This document shows positions 18,639-28,303 of a stretch of 64,000 bases of DNA, piece by piece. The stretch lies in NCBI RefSeq assembly GCF_900101875.1, contig NZ_FNAI01000016.1, positions 62,001 through 126,000 on the forward strand. The letters are read 5' to 3'. Source of the DNA: Mucilaginibacter pineti (GTDB taxonomy: Bacteria; Bacteroidota; Bacteroidia; Sphingobacteriales; Sphingobacteriaceae). The translations under genes were made by a program, and so were the position numbers. The notes under the pieces were generated by a model. That model made no database searches, had not been told where the DNA came from, and was given only the letters and a program-made list of their open reading frames with translations. Position 1 is the first letter of the stretch. The number at the start of each line of letters is the position of its first letter.

Positions 18639-20222
18639 GTGAAATACATTTACAGCATTATAAAGGCCGATTACCAACAACGTACGCGCAGCTACAGTTT
18701 TCTTATTACGCTTGCTATTACCATGTATGCGGCCTATTCCTTTGTACCGCCGCCAACAGCCTCCTACACCACATTAACCATTGTTGGTTATAAAGGCATT
18801 TATAACTCGGCATGGGTGGGTTATGTGTCGGGAATGATGACCGCCATTATGCTTTCCATGTATGGCTTTTTCCTGGTGAACGGCGGTATTAAAAAAGATA
18901 TAGATACAGAAGTGGGGCTGATCATAGCTACCACTCCTATCACTAATTTCGGCTACCTGCTTAGCAAAATGCTCAGTAATTTTATGGTATTGCTTACCAT
19001 TGCAGGAGTAACCTTTTTGGTGAGCATTGTGTTGTTTTTCTTGCGGACTACCGGCTATCCGTTCCTTATCAGCACTTTTTTAATCCCGTACCTGTTATTT
19101 GTTGTACCTGCCTTATTTTTCATCTCTGCGCTTGCGGTGGTTGCAGAGGTATTTTTAAAAAAAGGGGCCATGTGGCAGTACATCGCGTTCATTTTCCTTT
19201 TTGGCATAATCATGTCAAACGTAACCAATACCAAGAGCAGCTCAGCCATTATTTTTATGGATTCCTTTGGTATTAAAACCATGACCGGCAGTATTGAAAA
19301 TAAGATAAATAAACAGTACCATACCACATTAAGTAAAGGCGTTAGCATGGGTTTTATATTTAACACCAAACACACCGACGTTAAACTTTTTGAATGGAAT
19401 GGCATAACTATAACCGGTCTGTTTTTGATAAGCCGCCTGTTCTGGTTAACATTTCCTTTGGCACTGGTTTACCTGTCCTCCTTCTTTTTCCACCGCTTCG
19501 ATTTTAGGCAGAGCCCGGGCAAAAAAATAAAGAAATTAAAAAACGAGCAAATAGCAGATTCCCCTTTACCCGCACTTGCAGGTTTCAACAGGGCATTACT
19601 ACCTCCGGTAGTTACAGACTATGGCATCCTCCCATTCATAAAAACCGAATTATTACTCTTGCTCAGAAAAGGATCAAAATGGACCTGGCTTTTTTTAGGT
19701 AGTATATGGGTAAGTATATTCTTTGTTCCTTTAGATATAGCACATGCCTACATCCTGCCCATATTATGGTTTCTGCAGGTAACGCGCTTGTCGGAGTTGG
19801 CAACCAAGGAGGAAACCTACCGGCTGCACTATTTTACTTATGCATCTTACAAACCCTTGCAGCGTATGCTGCCCGCTCAGATACTGGCAGGGGTTGTATT
19901 GGCTATAGCACTGGCATCGCCATTGATTGCCCGTTATCTTATTGCTTCAAACGGTAATGCCATTATCGATATTCTTGGCGGCGCGGTGTTTATCGTTCTG
20001 TTCGCAGTTTGCCTTGGCATATTAAGTCAGGGTAAAAAGCTTTACGAGATCCTGCTATTTTTAATAACCTATGCGCTTATTGAAAAAGCACCAATGGTTG
20101 ATTACCTGGGCGCTATAAAACACAATAGCCATATTGGTTATATGGCTATTGTGTTGGTGATCAATATATTTTTATTGCTGGTTAGCCTTACAGTTCGCCA
20201 ATACAGGTCGAGGCATTTATAG
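18639..20222 (+). CDS. ABC-2 type transporter permease
   Basis: A 527-residue multi-pass inner-membrane protein that pairs with the ATPase ending 4 nt upstream. Hydrophobic segments are spread along its length, in two groups separated by a Lys-rich cytoplasmic loop near residues 290-320 (GKKIKKLKNEQ). The start is a GTG. Organisation and the early DIDTEVGLIIATTPITNFGY segment resemble ABC-2 permeases of the type often labelled simply ABC permease in Bacteroidota. Substrate is unknown. It converges on the outer-membrane barrel gene with an 11-nt gap and no terminator that I can see. Confidence 0.85.
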   Translation: MKYIYSIIKADYQQRTRSYSFLITLAITMYAAYSFVPPPTASYTTLTIVGYKGIYNSAWVGYVSGMMTAIMLSMYGFFLVNGGIKKDIDTEVGLIIATTPITNFGYLLSKMLSNFMVLLTIAGVTFLVSIVLFFLRTTGYPFLISTFLIPYLLFVVPALFFISALAVVAEVFLKKGAMWQYIAFIFLFGIIMSNVTNTKSSSAIIFMDSFGIKTMTGSIENKINKQYHTTLSKGVSMGFIFNTKHTDVKLFEWNGITITGLFLISRLFWLTFPLALVYLSSFFFHRFDFRQSPGKKIKKLKNEQIADSPLPALAGFNRALLPPVVTDYGILPFIKTELLLLLRKGSKWTWLFLGSIWVSIFFVPLDIAHAYILPILWFLQVTRLSELATKEETYRLHYFTYASYKPLQRMLPAQILAGVVLAIALASPLIARYLIASNGNAIIDILGGAVFIVLFAVCLGILSQGKKLYEILLFLITYALIEKAPMVDYLGAIKHNSHIGYMAIVLVINIFLLLVSLTVRQYRSRHL

Positions 20223-20233
20223 CGATTGTTTAT

Positions 20234-21823
20234 TTAGTGATTTTTATAGCTCACCAGATCATTATACATACTGCGGAACGAACTGCGGATGCCAAAGGTT
20301 AGTATACCGGTTTTATCGTTAAACTGGTCGTTTTTATCTCTGCGGATTATGCCGCCAAGTTCTAAACGCAGGTTATATTTCGGATTTAGCAAATAAGCTA
20401 CTTTACCTTCGGCATATACCATATTGGTAGTTAAACCCTGGCCTGTGTAATTGCCTGTTTGCCTTGCAGGGTCAATATATCCCTGAAACAGATCTTTACC
20501 GTAGTTAAGTCCGTTTATGTCCAAGCCGTAGTGCCCATAATCGGCTTCGAAAGAAAAATCAAAACGTTTGTACGAGTAATTAAGCAAACCAACCACCTCG
20601 CGGAAGTTTGCGCCCCATGGGTGTGCCAGCGGCTCGCCATTTTCAGAGTAGTTAATTACAGATGCACGTTCAGAATAGGTGTAAGGTTTTACACTATTAC
20701 TTTCAACCAAATAATTCAAGCCTTTTATATTGAACAGGTTTGCCCCTCTGAAACCCAACTGCCAGCCATATTTATTACGCGAGCTTCCATTGCTGGAAAA
20801 AAAGTTTTTGGCTTCAAATTCATCCAACGCAAACTGACCGTAAATGGTAATACCGTCGGTAATTTTGTATTTACCTGTAAGGCCAATCAAGGCATTATCC
20901 GGCGAGCCGTTGGATGCTTCTACCGGCCTCAAGAATATAACCGGGTTTATGTAGGTAAAATCAAACCCGCGCTGGTGGCCGGCATCATCTTTTGCACCCC
21001 ATACTATGGCATCAAAGAAACCGAAAGATAAACGGTTGCTCACATTCCAATCGAGGTAATGGAACACCCCAAATTTCTTCCGCTGACCATCGCCTGCTAT
21101 TGGAGTAGACCTGGGATCATTAAAATATGCCCACATGGCCATGTATTTTACATTACCTAATGTAGCGGTTAGTTTTATGAAAGGATAGGGCGATGCATAA
21201 TCTGACAATAATTCTGACCGATAGCCATCACCTATAAAGGTTTTATCATTACCACCGCTAATGTTCAGGTATTTATTGGGCGTGTAAGATAATAAAGCCG
21301 TAATGTACGACCAACGATACTCGTTACCATAAATGCTTGCGTATGCTTGCCCACGTGCAATACCTGTTTGGTTGGTATAGGTAGCCAGATAATCTGGCAA
21401 TACTGCCCTGTTTTCGTATGCGCTTACATTGTAGTAAAATTTACTGCCAACGGTACCCCCTATTTGCAAACCAAGCGAACCGAAATTGGTATTCTTTTTA
21501 CCCGAAAAATCGCGGCTTACATTAAAATCGGGCAGCAGATCGGCATAAAAAGTTGAATTGGCATTCTTTACATCTATTTGGTGTTCGTTAAAAAACTTAC
21601 CGCTAAGGCCGCTAATGTTCATTATAGAATCATAATGCGAGCGCAACAGCGAATCGTCTGCAAACATCGGTTTCAGAGAACTGTGTACCCGTGTTTTGGT
21701 TGAGTAAACATCCTCATTAAGTTTTTGATAAAACTGATAAGAGTACGGTTGATAAACAGACTGTGCCTTTACGACAGCGCCAGTTAAAAACAATAAAATA
21801 ATGCAGGTAAATATTTTCTTCAT
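20234..21823 (-). CDS. Outer-membrane beta-barrel protein, RemB/Wzi-like
   Basis: A 529-residue exported protein. Residues 1-20 form a signal peptide (MKKIFTCIILLFLTGAVVKA). The mature part is rich in alternating aromatic and polar residues, Tyr/Asn/Gly turns and paired beta strands, as in an outer-membrane barrel. The overall pattern, including the N-terminal VHSSLKPM and later FHYLDWNVSNRLSFGFFDAI, recalls the RemB gliding-motility proteins and the capsule-attachment protein Wzi, which I recognise as similar but cannot separate here. It is 18 nt downstream of gmd, so a role in holding a surface polysaccharide is plausible. Confidence 0.65.
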   Translation of the reverse strand: MKKIFTCIILLFLTGAVVKAQSVYQPYSYQFYQKLNEDVYSTKTRVHSSLKPMFADDSLLRSHYDSIMNISGLSGKFFNEHQIDVKNANSTFYADLLPDFNVSRDFSGKKNTNFGSLGLQIGGTVGSKFYYNVSAYENRAVLPDYLATYTNQTGIARGQAYASIYGNEYRWSYITALLSYTPNKYLNISGGNDKTFIGDGYRSELLSDYASPYPFIKLTATLGNVKYMAMWAYFNDPRSTPIAGDGQRKKFGVFHYLDWNVSNRLSFGFFDAIVWGAKDDAGHQRGFDFTYINPVIFLRPVEASNGSPDNALIGLTGKYKITDGITIYGQFALDEFEAKNFFSSNGSSRNKYGWQLGFRGANLFNIKGLNYLVESNSVKPYTYSERASVINYSENGEPLAHPWGANFREVVGLLNYSYKRFDFSFEADYGHYGLDINGLNYGKDLFQGYIDPARQTGNYTGQGLTTNMVYAEGKVAYLLNPKYNLRLELGGIIRRDKNDQFNDKTGILTFGIRSSFRSMYNDLVSYKNH

Positions 21824-21841
21824 GTAGTATTAAATTATTGT

Positions 21842-22978
21842 TTATTCAAAATAATTGAGCGTTTTAAAACCGCCTTTTTTTAAGTATTCGTCTTTTTTAA
21901 TCAGGTGCAGATCTGATGCCATCATATCGGTAACTAAAGCTTGCAGGTCATATTTAGGTTTCCAGCCCAGCTTTTCAAAGGCTTTGGTGGCGTCGCCTAC
22001 CAAAAGATCAACCTCAGTAGGTCTGAAATATTTAGCATCAACCTTAACCACGGTTTGGCCAAAGCGTAAATTATCTATGTTTAAACCAACTTCAATAGCT
22101 TTTTGTTCGTCGATATCTATAATAACACCACGTTCATATTGATCTTTGCCGCTAAACTCCACCTCGATACCCAGTTCATTAAAGGCCATTTTTATAAAAT
22201 CACGCACAGTGGTTGTTACGCCTGTGGCTATCACAAAATCTTCGGGCTTATCCTGTTGCAGCATCAGCCACATAGCTTCAATATAATCCTTGGCGTGGCC
22301 CCAGTCGCGCTGAGCCGATAGGTTACCTACATACAGGCAATCCTGTAAGCCTAAAGCTATTTTTGATGCAGCACGGGTTATCTTACGGGTAACAAAGGTT
22401 TCGCCGCGGATGGGGCTTTCATGGTTAAATAAAATACCGTTGCATGCATACATACCGTAAGCTTCGCGGTAGTTTACAATTATCCAGTAACCATACATTT
22501 TAGCTACCGCATACGGCGAGCGCGGATAGAAGGGTGTGGTTTCACTTTGTGGTACTGCCTGCACCAAGCCATAAAGCTCTGAAGTGGATGCCTGGTAAAT
22601 GCGTGTTTTTTTTGTGAGCCCCAATAACCTGATAGCTTCGAGGATGCGCAGCGTCCCGATGCCATCTGCATTGGCGGTATATTCCGGCGTATCAAAGCTA
22701 ACCTTTACATGACTTTGGGCAGCCAGGTTATAAATTTCGTCGGGCTGAACTTCTTGTATAAGTCTAATAAGATTGGTGGAATCGGTAAGATCGCCGTAAT
22801 GCAGGGTAAACTTTACATTGGGCTCATGCGGATCATGGTACAGGTGATCAATACGTTCGGTATTAAATAATGAAGAACGCCTTTTAACACCATGCACCTC
22901 ATAGCCTTTTTTCAGTAAAAACTCGGCTAAATATGCACCATCCTGACCAGTAATACCTGTTATTAAAGCTATTTTCAT
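21842..22978 (-). CDS. gmd: GDP-mannose 4,6-dehydratase
   Basis: Short-chain dehydrogenase that converts GDP-mannose to GDP-4-keto-6-deoxymannose, the precursor of GDP-fucose, GDP-rhamnose or GDP-perosamine. The 378-residue protein begins with the NADP-binding ALITGITGQDGAYLAEFLLK and contains the catalytic SPYAVAKMYGYW (Tyr and Lys) and the family marker NHESPIRGETFVTRKITRA. Length is normal. The partner that would finish a specific sugar (fcl, rmd or per) is not adjacent. It is followed after 18 nt by the outer-membrane barrel gene. Confidence 0.97.
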   Translation of the reverse strand: MKIALITGITGQDGAYLAEFLLKKGYEVHGVKRRSSLFNTERIDHLYHDPHEPNVKFTLHYGDLTDSTNLIRLIQEVQPDEIYNLAAQSHVKVSFDTPEYTANADGIGTLRILEAIRLLGLTKKTRIYQASTSELYGLVQAVPQSETTPFYPRSPYAVAKMYGYWIIVNYREAYGMYACNGILFNHESPIRGETFVTRKITRAASKIALGLQDCLYVGNLSAQRDWGHAKDYIEAMWLMLQQDKPEDFVIATGVTTTVRDFIKMAFNELGIEVEFSGKDQYERGVIIDIDEQKAIEVGLNIDNLRFGQTVVKVDAKYFRPTEVDLLVGDATKAFEKLGWKPKYDLQALVTDMMASDLHLIKKDEYLKKGGFKTLNYFE

Positions 22979-23128
22979 TAATGATACCGCGCAAATGCGT
23001 ATGTATTACAATATTATCCAAATTAATTGTAAAAACTGCATGACGGATAACTTATGTTAATCCCGATTTGGGAATTCGAATGTTCGGATTCGGATTTAAA
23101 ACCCAATTTTAGGATTTAGAATTTCAAC

Positions 23129-23145
23129 TTTAGAGTTTAGAATTT
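23129..23145. repeat. Left arm of a 17-bp inverted repeat flanking three genes
   Basis: This sequence (TTTAGAGTTTAGAATTT) is the exact reverse complement of 25253-25269. The two arms bracket the DUF3109, DUF3108 and DUF2480 genes. Both arms sit inside longer tracts of variant TTTAGAATTT words, so chance from low complexity is possible. Confidence 0.7.
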
Positions 23146-23173
23146 AGAATTTGATATATAGAGTTTATCCTCC

Positions 23174-23737
23174 TTAACTTCCCGCTACCTGGTTCTCCAG
23201 TTCTTCATACCATTCGGCTCCGTATTTACGGATCAGCGGGCCTTTCAAAAATTCGTGAACACGTACTTTTAATTCATCGCCAAAGGTACAAGCCGGGCTA
23301 CAAATACTCCAACGATCGTAATTTAACACATCAAACTCGGGGTAAGTGGTAATGCGGATGGGATACAGATGGCAAGAGATGGGTTTTTTCCAGCTTATTG
23401 CGCCTTCTTCGTACGCTTTTTCGATACCGCATTTAGTGATACCGTTTTCCCAGATCACATATGCGCACTCTTTATTTACGTCAACGCATGGAGTAGTAAA
23501 ATCACCTTCAAAATCTTTCACATAAGTACCAACCCGTTCAATGGTCTTGATACCTTTTTCGGTAAGGTATGGTTTTACTTTTGGATATATTTCATTCAGG
23601 ATATCCAGTTCGTCGGCATTAAGGGGTGCACCAGAATCGCCTTCAAGGCAGCAGGCCCCTTTGCACTTGTTAAGGTTACATACAAAATTCTCTTTTACTA
23701 TATCTTCATGAACCAAAACATTACCAACCTCGATCAT
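23174..23737 (-). CDS. DUF3109 family cysteine-rich protein
   Basis: A 187-residue cytosolic protein. The N-terminal motif FVCNLNKCKGACC (Cys20, Cys25, Cys29, Cys30) and further cysteines in TTPCVDVNKECAY, ITKCGIE, ISCHLYPIR and WSICSPAC suggest a metal or iron-sulfur centre. This spacing is that of DUF3109, a relative of the YkgJ/CxxCxxCC zinc- or iron-chelating proteins. The function is unknown. The upstream DUF3108 gene ends 8 nt before its start, so the two are probably one operon. Confidence 0.85.
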   Translation of the reverse strand: MIEVGNVLVHEDIVKENFVCNLNKCKGACCLEGDSGAPLNADELDILNEIYPKVKPYLTEKGIKTIERVGTYVKDFEGDFTTPCVDVNKECAYVIWENGITKCGIEKAYEEGAISWKKPISCHLYPIRITTYPEFDVLNYDRWSICSPACTFGDELKVRVHEFLKGPLIRKYGAEWYEELENQVAGS

Positions 23738-23745
23738 ATTTTTTC

Positions 23746-24522
23746 TTAATTACTTATAGGGTTTAACGGATATTTAAGTCCGCTTGCCGATTTTAGCTCC
23801 ATTGTTATACTACCTAATATAACTTCCACATGTGCCCTTACGGGAATGCGGTTGCCATCATTGGTGATCCAAAGGTACAACTTACTATCCTTTCTGAAAA
23901 TTCGACCGGGGATAATTGTAGGGTTAAATTTCAAACAGTTGAATTTACCCATATCGCACTTAATGGTTTCGGTGCCAGAATAGGTGATACTCATTTTATG
24001 AAAGCCATCTTCCAGGAAATATTGAAGATCGAAAGTTTGTCCAACTTTAAGCTTTGACACATCAATAGTACGGGCAAAATAATAGGCCGATACAAAATCG
24101 AACGTTTTTCCGGTAAACGCGAATGTGCCTTTATTGGCGGTTACTTTTTTGTCCTTTTGATCGAAGGTTACATTATCGCTATGCTTCCATTTACCTTCGC
24201 GCCTGTTTTCAGTATAAAAAAGAGGTTCAAGCGTGGTTTGATCAACGTATGACTCGTACTTGTTACGCACCTTATAAAACAGATCAAACGAGCCGGCGGT
24301 ATTCCCCTCGGCTATCAGGTGAAGAGCGGGAACATCGAATTTCTTGTCGCTGGCCTCAACACGTATATTGGCTTCGGCGGCGGTAAAAAAACCATATTTC
24401 ATTTTATAGCTCAGCTTTTCGCCCGCCTTAAAAACGGGTTCGCTTATTTTGGTTAGCTCCTGCGAGAAAGCGGCACTACAATATAAAATAAGGATTAGCG
24501 TATAAAAAAGATATCTGTGCAT
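23746..24522 (-). CDS. DUF3108 family exported protein
   Basis: A protein of 258 residues from the ATG at 24522, which begins a signal peptide (MHRYLFYTLILILYCSAAFS). A start at 24564 would put 14 polar residues before it and is less likely. The mature part is beta-rich, with GEKLSYKMKYGFFTAAEANI near the N-terminus, the hallmark of DUF3108, and a second half beginning LKVGQTFDLQYFLEDGFHKM. DUF3108 proteins are periplasmic or outer-membrane associated and uncharacterised. It precedes the DUF3109 gene by 8 nt. Confidence 0.82.
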   Translation of the reverse strand: MHRYLFYTLILILYCSAAFSQELTKISEPVFKAGEKLSYKMKYGFFTAAEANIRVEASDKKFDVPALHLIAEGNTAGSFDLFYKVRNKYESYVDQTTLEPLFYTENRREGKWKHSDNVTFDQKDKKVTANKGTFAFTGKTFDFVSAYYFARTIDVSKLKVGQTFDLQYFLEDGFHKMSITYSGTETIKCDMGKFNCLKFNPTIIPGRIFRKDSKLYLWITNDGNRIPVRAHVEVILGSITMELKSASGLKYPLNPISN

Positions 24523-24689
24523 TAACAGGGTTTGCTTTTCTTTGTAATAAATCTGCCTCAACAAATTACATTAAGTTTCAGTTGCGGCGTACATGTATGA
24601 CGGTTGCTACTATAAATGGTTTAAATCCACTTTTATTGTACCGGCATGCAAATTATCATCGCGGCAGATTCATTAGCAAAAAGCAAGCC

Positions 24690-25205
24690 TTAATCTTTAC
24701 GCTTATAAATTGGCACCGTTGAACATGGCTCGCCAAACATAAGGCTTTTTACAATGGGGGTTAATTTTTTTGTGAGCTCAACATAAGCCGAAGTAGGTAC
24801 ATCAATATCGCCGCAGCCTTTTAGTACAATACGCTGCCCGGCATATTGCTCCAGGTTGGCTTTGGCAATTTCCTTTTCAAACAGTACAGTTTCCAAAACG
24901 TCGCTATTACCGAAAACAACTTCGCGGGCGTATGGCGCCATGCGGTTGGCCAGCAGCATGTAGGCCCACGCAGGTACAATAGCGTCGGCGCTGCAGGTGA
25001 TGCCTACGTTTTTACCTTCGTATTGCGTCCAATCGTGTTCTTTTATAAACTCCCTGAAATCCTTTTCGCGCAGCATAAGGCCATGAAACAGGTTATCTTT
25101 TATATCATAGATAACACGTTCGCCCACCGGATAAAAGGCAGCAGGATCTAACGTAACCAGACCACTTTGGGCCACTTTATTCACTATATTTTCCTGTATA
25201 TCCAT
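24690..25205 (-). CDS. DUF2480 family protein
   Basis: A 171-residue cytosolic protein with no signal peptide or membrane helix. Its sequence (opening with MDIQENIVNKVAQSGLVTLD and containing DIKDNLFHGLMLREKDFREF and VVFGNSD) matches DUF2480 as I remember it, a family nearly confined to Bacteroidota. No catalytic motif stands out and the function is unknown. It is separated by 167 nt from DUF3108 and is probably the first gene of this minus-strand group. Confidence 0.75.
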   Translation of the reverse strand: MDIQENIVNKVAQSGLVTLDPAAFYPVGERVIYDIKDNLFHGLMLREKDFREFIKEHDWTQYEGKNVGITCSADAIVPAWAYMLLANRMAPYAREVVFGNSDVLETVLFEKEIAKANLEQYAGQRIVLKGCGDIDVPTSAYVELTKKLTPIVKSLMFGEPCSTVPIYKRKD

Positions 25206-25252
25206 CTTTGTAAAATCAAATTCTAAACACGAAATTCTAAATCCTAAATGTG

Positions 25253-25269
25253 AAATTCTAAACTCTAAA
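25253..25269. repeat. Right arm of a 17-bp inverted repeat flanking three genes
   Basis: Exact reverse complement of 23129-23145. It lies in a tract with several further variants of the word AAATTCTAAA (25217-25282), upstream of the DUF2480 start. Confidence 0.7.
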
Positions 25270-25321
25270 ATGAAATTCTAAAACAAAAACCTTAAAGGTT
25301 AAACTCCCAACCCTCAATGCT

Positions 25322-25400
25322 TGTCATTCTGAGGAACGAAGAATCTGCTAATCCGCTTCATTTATCGCCTGATAGATCCTTCGCTACGCTCAGGATGACA
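25322..25400. repeat. Dispersed imperfect palindrome, TGTCATT family, copy 2
   Basis: A 79-nt element opening TGTCATTCTGAGGAACGAAG and closing with CGCTACGCTCAGGATGACA. The arms are close to those of the copy at 9914-10004, but the central spacer differs. It lies between the ppiD terminator and the DUF2480 gene. Confidence 0.85.
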
Positions 25401-25431
25401 TAAGGCCTTACTTAAACCTCAATTTCAAAGC

Positions 25432-25470
25432 AAAAAAAAATCCGGGAACAGGTTTTAAACTGCTCCCGGA
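25432..25470 (-). terminator. Rho-independent terminator after the PpiD-like gene
   Basis: On the minus strand an 11-bp stem with one mismatch (25460-25470 with 25441-25451) is followed by nine T residues (the A run at 25432-25440). It begins 24 nt after the stop codon of the foldase gene. Confidence 0.9.
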
Positions 25471-25493
25471 TGTAAAATTACTTTAAAATTTGC

Positions 25494-27614
25494 TTATAAC
25501 AGTTTTGCTCTGTTATCTTTTACATTGGCATTATCTTTCAAGGCATCCAGTACCTGTCCTTCTGAACGTTGTAGCAATACCTGGGCAATTTGTTGTTTTT
25601 GTTTTGTAGCATTTGCAAGCGGTGCCGGGTTTGTGAAACCATCAACAACAAATACATAAACACCTTGCGCTCCGTTTATTGGTTTTGAAAGCTTATTAGG
25701 CTGTGAACCAAATATAGAACCTACAACTTTGTACTCTGCAGATAAACCTGGAATCATAGGGTTTGCAAAAACAATATTTTGAACGGGAACAACTTTAGCA
25801 CCTGCCTTTTGAGCAGCCTGATCTATAGTTGAAGCACCAGCAAATTTTGCGGCAAGCTGTTTAGCTTTAACATCGTTACGTACAGCCGGGGTAATTTGAG
25901 TTTTAACGGCTTCAAGCGATAAGGTACCTTTTGGCTTGATAGCACTTAAACGGGTAATGATGAACTGATCACCTACGGTAAATACTTTATCGGTAAGATC
26001 ACCTTTTTCTGCTTTGTATGCCCATCTTACAACGTCACGCGCATTATCTAAACCTGGCAAACCAGATGCAGTACCGGTAACATCATCAGCAGTACGTTTT
26101 GTTAACCCTTCTTTTTTAACTTCGGCATCAAAGTTATCTTTTGTTAAATTACCTAAAAATGCCTGCGCTTTGCTGTACGCAATAGTTTGCGTTTTGCTGC
26201 TGGCAGTTATCGGTTTATCAACAACGGCAACTTTAACAACCTTTACAGATCCTTTCTGATCTTCAACCTGGATAAGGTGAACACCAAATTGTGAGGTTAC
26301 CACAATAAGCTCGCCTTTAGCCGCTTTATAAGATGCATTGGTATATTCAGCAGCAATCTGGCCCTGGCCACCGGCCATTAAACCGTTAACATCAAATGGA
26401 GGTATCTCACCACCTTTAGATGCGCTGCCTTTATCTGTTGAATACATTAAGGCCATCTCAGCAAATGATTTACCGCCTTGTATCAGCTTTTTAACTGAAT
26501 CGGCTTTTGCAATTGCCTTTTCAACGCCACCTTCTGTTGCAGGGTTAAACAAGATATGTTTTGTTTTAACCGAATCAAAAGTGCTTTTTACATCCGCAAG
26601 CTTAGCAACCTTGTAGCTGCCACCTGAAATGTATGGACCATAAATGAAACCTTTAGCGGCATTAAACATGGCCGAATCAAGTCTTGGTTCAAGCGCTCCT
26701 TTTTTCTGGAAAGCAAGCGGTGTTTTTGTTTCAGAGTTTATCTGAACAAAAAGCGAATCATTAGTGCTCTCTTTAAATTTTTCGGTTACTTTATCAATAT
26801 CTGTTTTTATAGCTGCAGTATCTTCTTTTGATGGTGCAGCGTTAAAGCTCACATATTCAAATGATCTTAATTCCTGCTGATTTTTAAATTCGCCTTTATG
26901 CTCGTTGTAATAAGTGTTAAAATCGTCATCACTTAAAGTAACTTTTGCATCAGGGATAGATGCGTAATCAAGCATGGCATATTTAAATGCAACCAGTTTG
27001 TTTTTCGCTTCGTAATCATCTTTAGCTTCCAGCGCGTTTACATACAGGCCATTGGTAACAAGTGCCATGTATTTTGTAGCTTTTTTAGCCTCGATTAATT
27101 GAATTAAAAAATCTGCCCATTGCTGTTTAGCATCGGCCGGGGCCTGAGCCGAGTTTAGATAGCTTAAATACTGGTTAAGTTTAGCTTTATCAAACTGACC
27201 GGTTTGCGGGTCAGTAAACTGACGGGCAATTTGAGGATCGGGGTTGTTACCGCTAACCATTGCCGATGCTTCGTCGCCGCCAACAATTATTCCTAACTTT
27301 TCGATCTCTTTTTTCAGCAACAGGGTGCTCAACGTTTGGTTCCAGGTAGTTTCCTGAATGTAGTTGGTTATCTGCGGAGAGATAGCCTGACCAGACTGTT
27401 GTTTAAACTGATTAGTGTTTTGCTCAAGTTTTTTATTAAACTCGTCAAGAGGAACCTTTTCGCCATTTACAACGGCAAGTTGGCTGTTATCGTCCCTGAA
27501 AAACGAACCACCTGATCTTACAACTTCGCTCACAATAAACGCAAGCAGCGCGAAACCAATAAAGAATGCGAGAATTTTCCCCATTCTTTCGCGCAAGAAA
27601 CCCATTAAACCCAT
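25494..27614 (-). CDS. PpiD/SurA-like periplasmic peptidyl-prolyl isomerase
   Basis: A 706-residue inner-membrane-anchored foldase. The N-terminal helix (about residues 12-32, ILAFFIGFALLAFIVSEVV) is a signal anchor, followed by a SurA_N-like chaperone region. A parvulin-type PPIase domain spans about residues 345-455 and shows VKTKHILF, AEMALMYSTDKGSASKGGEI and TSQFGVHLIQVED. A long alpha/beta C-terminal region completes the PpiD layout. It probably helps outer-membrane and periplasmic proteins fold after secretion. It lies 93 nt downstream of lptC and is closed by a strong terminator. Confidence 0.9.
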   Translation of the reverse strand: MGLMGFLRERMGKILAFFIGFALLAFIVSEVVRSGGSFFRDDNSQLAVVNGEKVPLDEFNKKLEQNTNQFKQQSGQAISPQITNYIQETTWNQTLSTLLLKKEIEKLGIIVGGDEASAMVSGNNPDPQIARQFTDPQTGQFDKAKLNQYLSYLNSAQAPADAKQQWADFLIQLIEAKKATKYMALVTNGLYVNALEAKDDYEAKNKLVAFKYAMLDYASIPDAKVTLSDDDFNTYYNEHKGEFKNQQELRSFEYVSFNAAPSKEDTAAIKTDIDKVTEKFKESTNDSLFVQINSETKTPLAFQKKGALEPRLDSAMFNAAKGFIYGPYISGGSYKVAKLADVKSTFDSVKTKHILFNPATEGGVEKAIAKADSVKKLIQGGKSFAEMALMYSTDKGSASKGGEIPPFDVNGLMAGGQGQIAAEYTNASYKAAKGELIVVTSQFGVHLIQVEDQKGSVKVVKVAVVDKPITASSKTQTIAYSKAQAFLGNLTKDNFDAEVKKEGLTKRTADDVTGTASGLPGLDNARDVVRWAYKAEKGDLTDKVFTVGDQFIITRLSAIKPKGTLSLEAVKTQITPAVRNDVKAKQLAAKFAGASTIDQAAQKAGAKVVPVQNIVFANPMIPGLSAEYKVVGSIFGSQPNKLSKPINGAQGVYVFVVDGFTNPAPLANATKQKQQIAQVLLQRSEGQVLDALKDNANVKDNRAKLL

Positions 27615-27707
27615 ATACTTCTATAATTTTTATATTCTTTTAAAAGAGGGCGCAAGATACAATTTTTAGTAAAATTCTATAACACAAAATTTTCCTGTAA
27701 AAATTTA

Positions 27708-28292
27708 CTATTGCGTGGCGGTTTTTTCATCTACATGATACACCCCTCTCGTGTGCGTCATGTTTTGATGTAAAAAGTTATCATCGCTTTCAAAATCATC
27801 ACCGTTCGTCACGCTGCCATCGCTCATCACAAAAGATACAGATTTATGCGAGTAGATTTTTTTTGTCCCCTGATCCCAAAAAAGTTCGTCGGATCTAAAG
27901 GTATCACCTTGGGCGTTAACAGCTACCACGTTTTTACGAAACTCTATTATTTTGCCATCGCCATGGCGTATGCCGGTATCTGCAGTAATGGTACCCTGTT
28001 CCAATTGGGTTTTTTTATCATAAAGCACCACTTTAACGCCTTTTGGCATTACGGTATAGGGTGGTTTTGCTTCGTAATCTAATGATAATGGAGCGGTAAG
28101 GTGCATTTCAACTTTCGCCGAATCGCTCATAATAAGGTCGACGCCTTTGGTTTCGTCAACAACAATTGCTTTTTCGTTAGAAGCGATCTGTTTAACCTTA
28201 TTCAGGTCGTTTTCACAAGAGGTTATGAAAAGCACAAGAATGGGCAGTAACAGCAGGCGCAAGCCCGTAATATGTTTCAACCCCTTATGCAT
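27708..28292 (-). CDS. lptC: LPS export ABC transporter periplasmic protein LptC
   Basis: A 194-residue membrane-associated protein that passes LPS from the LptBFG transporter to the periplasmic LptA bridge. It has a lipobox-like end to its hydrophobic N-terminus (LFITSC, Cys26), so it may be lipid-anchored rather than helix-anchored, as seen in many Bacteroidota LptC proteins. The beta-jellyroll core contains GVKVVLYDKKTQLEQGTITA and RSDELFWDQGTKKIYS, typical of LptC/OstA-type repeats. It follows the upstream outer-membrane gene by 11 nt, which supports an envelope-assembly operon. Confidence 0.87.
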   Translation of the reverse strand: MHKGLKHITGLRLLLLPILVLFITSCENDLNKVKQIASNEKAIVVDETKGVDLIMSDSAKVEMHLTAPLSLDYEAKPPYTVMPKGVKVVLYDKKTQLEQGTITADTGIRHGDGKIIEFRKNVVAVNAQGDTFRSDELFWDQGTKKIYSHKSVSFVMSDGSVTNGDDFESDDNFLHQNMTHTRGVYHVDEKTATQ

Positions 28293-28303
28293 AGCAGATA
28301 TGG

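Noticed and set aside
20459..21031. 190-residue plus-strand ORF opposite the outer-membrane barrel gene
   Set aside because: It lies wholly antisense to a gene with a signal peptide and barrel pattern; its sequence shows no domain and is a shadow frame.
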